Part shown: positions 1 to 5,093 of the stretch, piece by piece | Position numbering within the stretch: the first letter of the stretch is position 1 | Layout: each line of letters begins with the position of its first letter | Source of the DNA: CAYJAZ01 sp964369165 | GTDB taxonomy: Bacteria; Desulfobacterota; Desulfovibrionia; Desulfovibrionales; Desulfovibrionaceae | Reading direction: 5' to 3' | DNA: 5,093 bases | NCBI GenBank assembly: GCA_964369165.1 | Contig: CAYJFE010000153.1 | Location: 1 to 5,093 of the forward strand | The notes under the pieces: model-generated | Told to the model about the DNA's origin: nothing | Databases searched by the model: none | Seen by the model: only the letters and a program-made list of their open reading frames with translations | Program-made: the position numbers and the translations under genes

Positions 1-1
1 T

Positions 2-2290
2 TTATTCTTTTGGCAAAGGCATAGTAATCACTATGCTTGTGCCACCTAATTTATTATTTTTTGCGTATATGCTAGCATTATGATCAGTAAAGATAGACTG
101 CACAATGGCTAATCCAAGGCCTGTGCCGTCTTTCTTTTTGGAATAATATGGCTCAAACATATGATTTAGACTGTCCTCAGATAAGCCTATGCCATTATCA
201 GCAATAGTAATAATGCACGATTGCTCTTTAGTGCGCACGGAAGTCGTGATTTTTGGATTTTCAATCTCTTCCAAAACTTCGCAAGCATTCAGATAAATAT
301 TGATAAGAGCTTGTTTAAAAGTATCTTTATCTATCAATAGTTCTGGCAAATTTTCATTCGGCAATTCAAGCTTCCATTCAATATGCGAATGTGAAGCTTT
401 GAATATTTGAAAGCTCTCTTCTAATAAAGCAATAAGATTTTCTTTTTTGAGCTTTACTTCAGGAATTTGAGAAAATTCTGTGAAGTTTTTAATCATTTTT
501 TGCATACGCTCAACCTCTTTAATGATAAGCTGTGTGCAGTCTGACAAAACTTCTTCTTTAGGTTCGGGATTGAATTTTCTTTCTATACGTTCGGCAGAAA
601 GTCGTATAGGAGTGAGAGGATTTTTCATTTCATGGGCAATGCGCCTTGCCACTTCACGCCAAGCACCAAGCCTTTCGATGCGTGAAAGTTCGGTAATATC
701 CTCAACCACTGCAATGACAAGATTATTAGCAGAATCTTCTTCCTTTTGTGTTTGTTCACTTCCTCTATCAAGAGGGTTTTGTGAATAACTTTCAGGACTT
801 TTACTTGCATCAGGCACAGTAAGGGCGGTAATAAATATCTTGATAGTCTTATTGGTAATATTTATTTCAGCTTCTTTACGCCACACTTTATGCGGTTTTT
901 CTTGTAAAAAGTTAAGCATAGCCTGTAGCACTAAAGCCTTTTCACCCTCTAAATAGTCTGAAATAATGCGTTCTTCCCAAACTTTCGCATTGATATTAAA
1001 TAAAGCTGCCCCTGCTTTATTGATGGTGAGAACTTTACCCTTTAAATCGAGTACAAAAACACCGGCAGAAATATTATCCAAAATACTTTCGATAAATATA
1101 TTTCTTTGCTCAAGCACAGTATTTGCTTGTTGAATAGTGTCATTTGAAAGACGCACTTGTGCAATCATGGCATTAAAGGAGTCAACCAAATTGCCAAGTT
1201 CGTCCTTGCCTCTATCTTCTAAATAGATATCAAGTTCACCTTGAGCAATTTTATCAGTACCTTTTGAAAGAGCTTCAATAGGGGCTGTAAGCTCTTTTGA
1301 TAGGCGAACAGCCATAAAGATTGCGCTAAAAATCATAATAAGGCCCAAGAGGCCAAGAATCAAAGAAAAGGAAAGCCTTAAAGGACGTCGTAGAGATTTT
1401 AGGCTTGCATACTCCTCAAAACCTTGAGAGATAGACTGTATATTAGCATTTGCTGTTGAACCCACATTTTCAGCCACAATAAGATAACAGCTTTTAAGAG
1501 CATCAAGCTTTGTGATAGCTACTGCATAGTCAGAAGTAGGCGAAGAAAAAAGGCCTGCATAAGTAAGTTTATCAATGTCTTGCCACTTTGTTTGGTCAAA
1601 AATATCTTGAATAAGATAGATAACATCACTCGAACTTGGCTCAGTAAAAGTAAGGCGACTAAAGGCTTCGCCTCCCTCTACAAGCGCAAAAGCATTGCCA
1701 TTCAAAATTTTTGCAATCTCTTCAAGATAATTTTCTACTTTTCCAAGATCGTCTAAAGGCACATCTTTTGAATCTTGCTTGGCTTTTTCGCTTTCTAGAG
1801 GCAAAAGCAAGCCCGTGATTTCTTTATTTATATAGGAAGCTCGCTCGGTAAGACGATTTGAGGCAGTGGTGAAAATATTTTGGCCAACTGTCAACGCGGC
1901 ATCCATTGAATGCGCAACCGTACTTGTAAACCAATAGTCCACACTGGTTATAATTACCCTATTCGCTGCCAAAAACATAAGAACAACAGGGATTAATGAT
2001 AAAGAAACAAAGGAGAGTAGTATGCGTGTGCGCAGGCGAGAACCAAAAACCTTTCTTCTTCTTTCAGCCACTAATTTGATAATATTACGCACAGCAAGAT
2101 AACAAACAACAAGCATTAAAATAGCATTTAGATTGAGTAAAACCAAGAAGTTCCACGAATCAGTGCCAAAATATTCTGTTTGTCCCCAAGTGCCTAATGC
2201 GACACAAAGCATAAGTACAAAAGCAATGGCAATTTCACGATTTCTATGTCTTTTTTCTCGTTTTGCTTGTCTTTGAATATGCTCGTCCAT
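2..2290 (-). CDS. ntrY: NtrY-type membrane sensor histidine kinase
   Basis: This is an inner-membrane sensor kinase that should autophosphorylate on a histidine and pass the phosphate to an NtrX-like response regulator. From the start at 2290 it has 762 residues, typical for NtrY. Visible in order: a basic N-terminus, membrane segments at about 20-36, 47-67 and 90-108, an extracytoplasmic region of about 195 residues, a fourth membrane segment at 306-328, a HAMP linker at about 328-378 (DELGNL at 363-368), a PAS domain from about 398, the H-box with HEMKNPLTP (His553), the N-box (Asn668 in LNACE), the G1 box DNGIGL (Asp698) and the G2 box GTGLGL (722-727). All kinase residues are intact. A polar Ser/Glu/Gln-rich insert (494-523) lies in the PAS C-terminal part. 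The start at 2290 is preferred over 2320 because a GAGG ribosome site lies 7 bases before it, and the longer form would overlap the upstream gene. The ligand is unknown. Assignment to the NtrY family rests on layout and H-box; the nitrogen role is not shown by the sequence. Confidence 0.9.
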   Translation of the reverse strand: MDEHIQRQAKREKRHRNREIAIAFVLMLCVALGTWGQTEYFGTDSWNFLVLLNLNAILMLVVCYLAVRNIIKLVAERRRKVFGSRLRTRILLSFVSLSLIPVVLMFLAANRVIITSVDYWFTSTVAHSMDAALTVGQNIFTTASNRLTERASYINKEITGLLLPLESEKAKQDSKDVPLDDLGKVENYLEEIAKILNGNAFALVEGGEAFSRLTFTEPSSSDVIYLIQDIFDQTKWQDIDKLTYAGLFSSPTSDYAVAITKLDALKSCYLIVAENVGSTANANIQSISQGFEEYASLKSLRRPLRLSFSLILGLLGLIMIFSAIFMAVRLSKELTAPIEALSKGTDKIAQGELDIYLEDRGKDELGNLVDSFNAMIAQVRLSNDTIQQANTVLEQRNIFIESILDNISAGVFVLDLKGKVLTINKAGAALFNINAKVWEERIISDYLEGEKALVLQAMLNFLQEKPHKVWRKEAEINITNKTIKIFITALTVPDASKSPESYSQNPLDRGSEQTQKEEDSANNLVIAVVEDITELSRIERLGAWREVARRIAHEMKNPLTPIRLSAERIERKFNPEPKEEVLSDCTQLIIKEVERMQKMIKNFTEFSQIPEVKLKKENLIALLEESFQIFKASHSHIEWKLELPNENLPELLIDKDTFKQALINIYLNACEVLEEIENPKITTSVRTKEQSCIITIADNGIGLSEDSLNHMFEPYYSKKKDGTGLGLAIVQSIFTDHNASIYAKNNKLGGTSIVITMPLPKE

Positions 2291-2297
2291 ACTGCCG

Positions 2298-2303
2298 CCT
2301 CTA
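2298..2303 (-). promoter_or_regulatory. Ribosome binding site of the sensor kinase gene
   Basis: On the minus strand TAGAGG ends 7 bases before the ATG at 2290. It includes the TAG stop of the upstream DUF4390 gene, so termination there and initiation of the kinase are physically linked, suggesting translational coupling. This site decides the kinase start: the in-frame ATG at 2320 has no comparable purine tract at the right distance. Confidence 0.75.
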
Positions 2304-2915
2304 TGAGTGTGGAACTTCAATTATATAAGAATCGCCTGTTATATCCCATTCCCAAAAAAATAATGTGCTTTCAAGCCAAGGGGGAATAGTGGCATGGCGC
2401 AAACCAAAATCGAGTTGAATGTAATAGTTTTCATCTTCTTCAAGTGGTTCAAAAAGCATAATAGGGCATTCAATGCGAGAGAATTCTTTTTCCAGCAAGT
2501 CTTTCAAATCTTCAGATTTTTGCGGAGCATTATTCTCATGATACATGAAAAATTCATGGGTGAGTGCGTCATAGCGTATCTGCCTACCTGAAATATAGTA
2601 GCTCAAATCAGAATCAGGCAAGAAGGTATTTTCTTCAAAAAGCGTTGCTCTATAATCTATATTAATGCTTGAGCCACTTTTAAGAACTTTTTCTACTTCC
2701 TCAACATTTATGAGAGAAAAAAATAATTCAATATCTATAGATTTTTGTTGATACTTAATTTCACTTGATGTGAGTGAAAAAAATGATTCGGCATAGGCTT
2801 TTTTTGCGGGTGTAATTATGAGGCAAAACAAAAGACAAAAAGAAAATATCTTAAATAAAATATTTTTTTTCAGTGCAAATATAATTTTTTTTTCACTACT
2901 ATTTTCTAGATTCAT
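2301..2915 (-). CDS. DUF4390 family exported protein
   Basis: This 204-residue protein resembles the DUF4390 family, whose genes commonly sit just upstream of ntrY. Its molecular function is not known. A basic N-terminal stretch (KKNILFK) leads into a hydrophobic segment (FSFCLLFCLII) and a plausible signal peptidase I site after AYA, so it is probably exported to the periplasm; uncleaved anchoring is possible. The mature part is about 160 residues, acidic, with alternating short strands. Near the C-terminus are a PPWL motif and the FFWEWDITGDSY segment that I associate with the family. It is the first gene of a two-gene operon, with ten bases between its stop and the kinase ATG. The ATG at 2915 is chosen although its only purine-rich tract (AGAAGG) is a distant 16 bases upstream; an in-frame TTG at 2945 would add ten residues but has no ribosome site. 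A role as an accessory to the neighbouring sensor is inference from position only. Confidence 0.82.
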   Translation of the reverse strand: MNLENSSEKKIIFALKKNILFKIFSFCLLFCLIITPAKKAYAESFFSLTSSEIKYQQKSIDIELFFSLINVEEVEKVLKSGSSINIDYRATLFEENTFLPDSDLSYYISGRQIRYDALTHEFFMYHENNAPQKSEDLKDLLEKEFSRIECPIMLFEPLEEDENYYIQLDFGLRHATIPPWLESTLFFWEWDITGDSYIIEVPHS

Positions 2916-2980
2916 AAAGACAAAAAACCAACCTTCTGAATGCAAACAATTGAAATATCAGTATTTATTTCACTCCGTAT

Positions 2981-3009
2981 AGTATGGCACATTATTGTAA
3001 TTTGTGCAA
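2981..3009 (-). promoter_or_regulatory. Candidate sigma-70 promoter for the DUF4390-kinase operon
   Basis: On the minus strand a TTGCAC -35-like hexamer (3009-3004) is followed after 17 bases by CATACT (2986-2981). Each matches four of six consensus positions. Transcription would start near 2974, about 60 bases before the ATG at 2915. It is the best-spaced pair I found on this strand, but AT-rich DNA yields such matches by chance. Confidence 0.35.
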
Positions 3010-3010
3010 G

Positions 3011-3028
3011 AAAAGCTTTTGTACAAAA
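3011..3028. promoter_or_regulatory. Overlapping palindromes, candidate operator
   Basis: Two perfect palindromes overlap by four bases: AAAAGCTTTT (3011-3020) and TTTTGTACAAAA (3017-3028). TTGTGCAA at 3002-3009 also nearly mirrors TTGTACAA. The cluster lies between the two divergent candidate promoters and borders the -35 element of the leftward one, where a dimeric repressor or activator would act. No known regulator motif is recognised; AT-rich palindromes can occur by chance. Confidence 0.3.
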
Positions 3029-3046
3029 ATTTGTCATCTTGCCAGC

Positions 3047-3076
3047 TTGAAGAAGTGTATTAATTATGTGTATACT
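3047..3076 (+). promoter_or_regulatory. Candidate sigma-70 promoter for the zinc ribbon gene
   Basis: TTGAAG (3047-3052, four of six consensus matches) is followed after 18 bases by TATACT (3071-3076, five of six). Transcription would begin near 3083, leaving a leader of about 55 bases before the ATG at 3139. It may also drive the protease gene downstream, because no promoter can be seen close to that gene. Confidence 0.45.
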
Positions 3077-3129
3077 GCCTAGGAAATATTTTATAAAGAT
3101 ATTTTGCAGAAATTTGTAAAAATAAAGCC

Positions 3130-3134
3130 GGAGG
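3130..3134 (+). promoter_or_regulatory. Ribosome binding site of the zinc ribbon gene
   Basis: A perfect GGAGG core lies only 4 bases before the ATG at 3139. The spacing is short but still functional in many bacteria, and the encoded MPLFDFEC start matches the family N-terminus, so the start is secure. Confidence 0.7.
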
Positions 3135-3138
3135 TTTT

Positions 3139-3426
3139 ATGCCTTTATTTGATTTTGAATGCAAGGAGTGTAGTGCCTTATTTGAAGAACTTGTTTTTTC
3201 TGATGATGAATTACCCCCTTGCCAAGAGTGCCAGTCAAAAAACACTATACGCAGAGTAGCGGCACCTTCACCTTTAAAAACGAATCCTTTCCCCTACCCT
3301 AGAAAGCCGGGTGAAAAAGCCCCTAAAATGGCAACACCAGCCCAAATGGCAAAAGTCAATCGCACTTGTCCAAATGCGGCTAGTTGCAGCGCTTCTGTCA
3401 ACATTGGCGGCGCGAGTGGTGGGTGA
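3139..3426 (+). CDS. FmdB family zinc ribbon protein
   Basis: This 95-residue protein matches the FmdB-type putative regulatory zinc ribbon family. The N-terminus MPLFDFECKEC is the family hallmark (compare MPxYEYxCxxC). It has two CxxC pairs, Cys8/Cys11 and Cys28/Cys31, which should bind one zinc ion. An RRVAAP segment follows, then a flexible Pro/Lys-rich tail with a second, looser cysteine pair (Cys77, Cys83) and a Gly/Ser-rich end. The length is usual for the family. There is no signal peptide, so it is cytoplasmic. Family members were first named near formamidase and amidase genes and are called regulatory, but their biochemical role is poorly defined and should not be inferred from the name. 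It lies in the same direction as the downstream protease gene, separated by a repeat-rich spacer and an assembly gap, so co-transcription is possible but unproven. Confidence 0.9.
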   Translation: MPLFDFECKECSALFEELVFSDDELPPCQECQSKNTIRRVAAPSPLKTNPFPYPRKPGEKAPKMATPAQMAKVNRTCPNAASCSASVNIGGASGG

Positions 3427-3555
3427 GGTTCACGTTAGTTCTAGTTTAGAACTGGATAAAGTATTCTCGCTAGAATACCCTGTGAGCGAAGCGAACAAAG
3501 GCTTTAGCGAACAAGCATTTTCGACGTAAAATGCGTAGTGAGGATTTCGTATGCG
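3427..3555. repeat. Stem-loop and direct-repeat rich intergenic block
   Basis: This noncoding-looking block starts right after the zinc ribbon stop and runs into the assembly gap. It holds three perfect 7-bp stem-loops: arms AGTTCTA/TAGAACT with a 3-base loop (3437-3453), GTATTCT/AGAATAC with a 4-base loop (3461-3478), and GCATTTT/AAAATGC with a 6-base loop (3515-3534). Two adjacent 16-base units (3490-3505 and 3506-3521) share 12 of 16 bases, both starting AGCGAACAA, with a further AGCGA at 3485. None of the stems is followed by a T-run, so an intrinsic terminator is not supported, though the first two may stall or protect the 3' end of the upstream transcript. The density of repeats and the assembly break suggest a dispersed intergenic repeat family; this is inference from one copy. 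Confidence 0.5.
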
Positions 3556-3655
3556 NNNNNNNNNNNNNNNNNNNNNNNNNNNNNNNNNNNNNNNNNNNNN
3601 NNNNNNNNNNNNNNNNNNNNNNNNNNNNNNNNNNNNNNNNNNNNNNNNNNNNNNN
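3556..3655. other. Assembly gap (100 Ns)
   Basis: Exactly 100 unknown bases. A round 100 is the customary placeholder for a scaffold gap of unknown length, so the real distance between the zinc ribbon gene and the protease gene is not known. Any protease promoter, or even an extra gene, may be hidden here. Confidence 0.95.
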
Positions 3656-3681
3656 CAGCATAGAAATCTAAAAATAATAAT

Positions 3682-3685
3682 GGAG
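3682..3685 (+). promoter_or_regulatory. Ribosome binding site of the protease gene
   Basis: GGAG ends 8 bases before the ATG at 3694, good spacing. Together with the signal peptide that begins at this ATG it fixes the start. Confidence 0.75.
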
Positions 3686-3693
3686 ATTAACTC

Positions 3694-5093
3694 ATGAATT
3701 TAAAAAAGAAACTGTATAGTTCATTCCTCGCTTTTTCACTAGTTGTGACAAGCGCACACTCAGCATTTGCTGCATTACCAGATTTTGTTGATTTGGCAAA
3801 AAATGCAGGCAAAGCTGTGGTAAACATCAGCACAGAAACCACTGTTCAAAGTGGCATGCAAAGCTTTGGTAACATGATTCCAAACGAAATGTTTAGAAAT
3901 ATGCCAAAAGAATTTGAGCAATTTTTCCGCGGTTTTGGTAATCCACAACAAGAAAGAAAATCAAGCTCACTGGGTTCAGGCTTTATTATTTCAGAAGATG
4001 GTTTTATCGTGACAAATAATCACGTTGTTGAAAATGCGGACAAAGTATTTGTAAACTTTGAAGGCGACAATGGCAAATCATCTATTGAAGCTAAAATAGT
4101 CGGAACTGACCCTGAAACAGATCTAGCTTTGCTTAAAGTTGAATCTAAAACTAAATTGCCTACGCTCAAATTTGGTAATTCTAATAAAAGTGAAGTGGGC
4201 GAATGGGTTTTAGCTATAGGCAATCCTTTTGGTCTTGGGCACACTGTAACAGCAGGTATTATTTCAGCAAAAGGGCGTAATATTCAATCAGGGCCTTTTG
4301 ATGATTATATACAAACAGATACTTCAATCAATCCAGGCAACTCTGGCGGCCCGCTTCTCAACATGGAAGGAGAAGTTATAGGCATAAATACAGCGATTAT
4401 AGCTTCTGGCCAAGGCATTGGCTTTGCTATTCCTAGTTCACAAGCTTCTACTATTATCGAATCACTCAAAAAAGGTGAAAAGGTTTCACGCGGTTGGCTT
4501 GGCGTAACCATTCAAGAAGTTGATGAAAACACAGCAAAAGCTCTAGGACTTGAGTCGCTCGACGGTGCGCTTATTTCTTCTGTTATGCCTGACGAACCTG
4601 CCGCAAAAGCAGGTATACAATCTGGTGATATTATTATTCAAGTAAATGACAGAGCAGTCAAAACTTCAGCCGAACTTCTTCAAGCTATTGCAGGCATTGC
4701 TCCTGGCAAAACTGCCACAGTAAAACTTATCCGTGACGGCAAAGAAAAAACTGTGAAAGTTGTGCTTGGTGAAAGAGAAAGTGCTTCCACTGTAGCCGCT
4801 GCTGATGGTAAAGAAGACACTATCTTAGGCCTTGACCTTCGTCCTATCAATAAAGATGAAGCCAAAGAATTAAATATCGAGAATGGCCTTATTATTACAA
4901 ATGTTGATCAAAAATCTATTGCCGCAGAAAATGGTTTATACGCAGGCGATATTATCCTTGCCGCAAACACAAAAGTTGTAAAAACTTTCGCTGAACTTGC
5001 CAATATCATAAACAATCAAGGCAAACAACGTGGCGCAGTCTTCCTTCATGTAAGGAGAGGCAACCAAGAGTTTTCAGTGGCCTTGCCAGTTGA
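3694..5093 (+). CDS. degP: Do-family periplasmic serine protease (DegP/HtrA type), 3' end cut by window
   Basis: This is a periplasmic protease/chaperone that degrades or refolds misfolded envelope proteins and normally works as a trimer-based cage. The reading frame is open from 3694 to the window end (466 codons plus two bases). The stop is missing, but the sequence ends at ALPV, close to the usual C-terminus, so only a few residues are likely lost. A signal peptide (basic MNLKKK, hydrophobic core) has a probable cleavage site after AFA (residue 26). A methionine-rich LA-loop region follows (about 53-88). The trypsin-like domain carries a full triad: His110 in TNNHVV, Asp143 in TDLALL, Ser217 in GNSGGP. 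PDZ1 spans about 266-362 with the RGWLGV peptide-binding loop, and PDZ2 about 377-466. No cysteine is present, unlike the LA loop of E. coli DegP, so redox control there is not expected. DegP and DegQ cannot be told apart by sequence alone. Its promoter is not visible and may lie in the gap or upstream of the zinc ribbon gene. Confidence 0.96.
   Translation, partial: MNLKKKLYSSFLAFSLVVTSAHSAFAALPDFVDLAKNAGKAVVNISTETTVQSGMQSFGNMIPNEMFRNMPKEFEQFFRGFGNPQQERKSSSLGSGFIISEDGFIVTNNHVVENADKVFVNFEGDNGKSSIEAKIVGTDPETDLALLKVESKTKLPTLKFGNSNKSEVGEWVLAIGNPFGLGHTVTAGIISAKGRNIQSGPFDDYIQTDTSINPGNSGGPLLNMEGEVIGINTAIIASGQGIGFAIPSSQASTIIESLKKGEKVSRGWLGVTIQEVDENTAKALGLESLDGALISSVMPDEPAAKAGIQSGDIIIQVNDRAVKTSAELLQAIAGIAPGKTATVKLIRDGKEKTVKVVLGERESASTVAAADGKEDTILGLDLRPINKDEAKELNIENGLIITNVDQKSIAAENGLYAGDIILAANTKVVKTFAELANIINNQGKQRGAVFLHVRRGNQEFSVALPV

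Noticed and set aside
480..788. 102-codon plus-strand reading frame opposite the kinase domain.
   Set aside because: It is antisense to the conserved H-box region of the kinase, has no ribosome site of note and no recognisable domain.
2916..2945. TTG start at 2945 extending the DUF4390 protein by ten residues.
   Set aside because: No ribosome site precedes it, and the extension lies before an ATG-led signal peptide; the ATG at 2915 is simpler.
2985..3000. Possible sigma-54 promoter (TGGCAC then TTGTA) on the plus strand.
   Set aside because: The distance between the GG and the -12 element is one base short and the required GC there is GT; sigma-54 promoters are strict on both.
3437..3478. 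Intrinsic terminator for the zinc ribbon gene.
   Set aside because: Both hairpins have short AT-rich stems and neither is followed by a run of T residues.
3311..3529. 72-codon plus-strand reading frame overlapping the zinc ribbon gene and the repeat block.
   Set aside because: It is out of frame with a clear FmdB-type gene over more than half its length, has no family resemblance and ends inside the repeat block; it is a shadow frame.
3485..3534. CRISPR array suggested by the repeated AGCGAACAA units.
   Set aside because: The units are adjacent, only 16 bases long, diverged and without spacers of regular length; no cas gene is nearby.

Overview
The window is an AT-rich bacterial chromosome segment with four protein genes, arranged as two divergent pairs around a short intergenic region, plus one assembly gap. 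The gene set is a DUF4390 protein directly upstream of an NtrY-type sensor kinase, an FmdB-type zinc ribbon protein, and a Do-family periplasmic protease. The double-membrane protease and the DUF4390/NtrY pair point to a Gram-negative proteobacterium in the broad sense. A low-GC member of the Desulfovibrionales (Desulfobacterota) is my best guess. This is an inference from gene content and composition; there is no rRNA or other phylogenetic marker here.

Left part, minus strand (1-2945): a two-gene operon is read leftwards. The DUF4390 exported protein comes first. After its stop there are ten bases, then the 762-residue membrane histidine kinase. A good ribosome binding site overlaps the DUF4390 stop, so the kinase start is placed at 2290 rather than at the longest-ORF start at 2320. 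The cognate NtrX-like response regulator, if present, would lie beyond the left edge.

Middle (2946-3138): a divergent intergenic region. It holds a plausible sigma-70 promoter on each strand and two overlapping perfect palindromes between them that could be an operator.

Right part, plus strand (3139-5093): a small FmdB-type zinc ribbon gene is followed by an intergenic block of about 265 displayed bases. That block contains several perfect stem-loops, a 16-base near-tandem repeat, and then exactly 100 Ns (3556-3655), which is an assembly gap. Next comes a degP/htrA-type serine protease with signal peptide, complete catalytic triad and two PDZ domains. It lacks only its last few bases and stop, because the window ends.

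Functionally the window reads as an envelope and signalling neighbourhood: a membrane sensor with a small exported partner on one side, and a periplasmic quality-control protease on the other. No mobile element, CRISPR array, tRNA or rRNA was seen. The four genes are ordinary. The only stretch not explained by known families is the repeat-rich block abutting the assembly gap, which is the best candidate for a second look.
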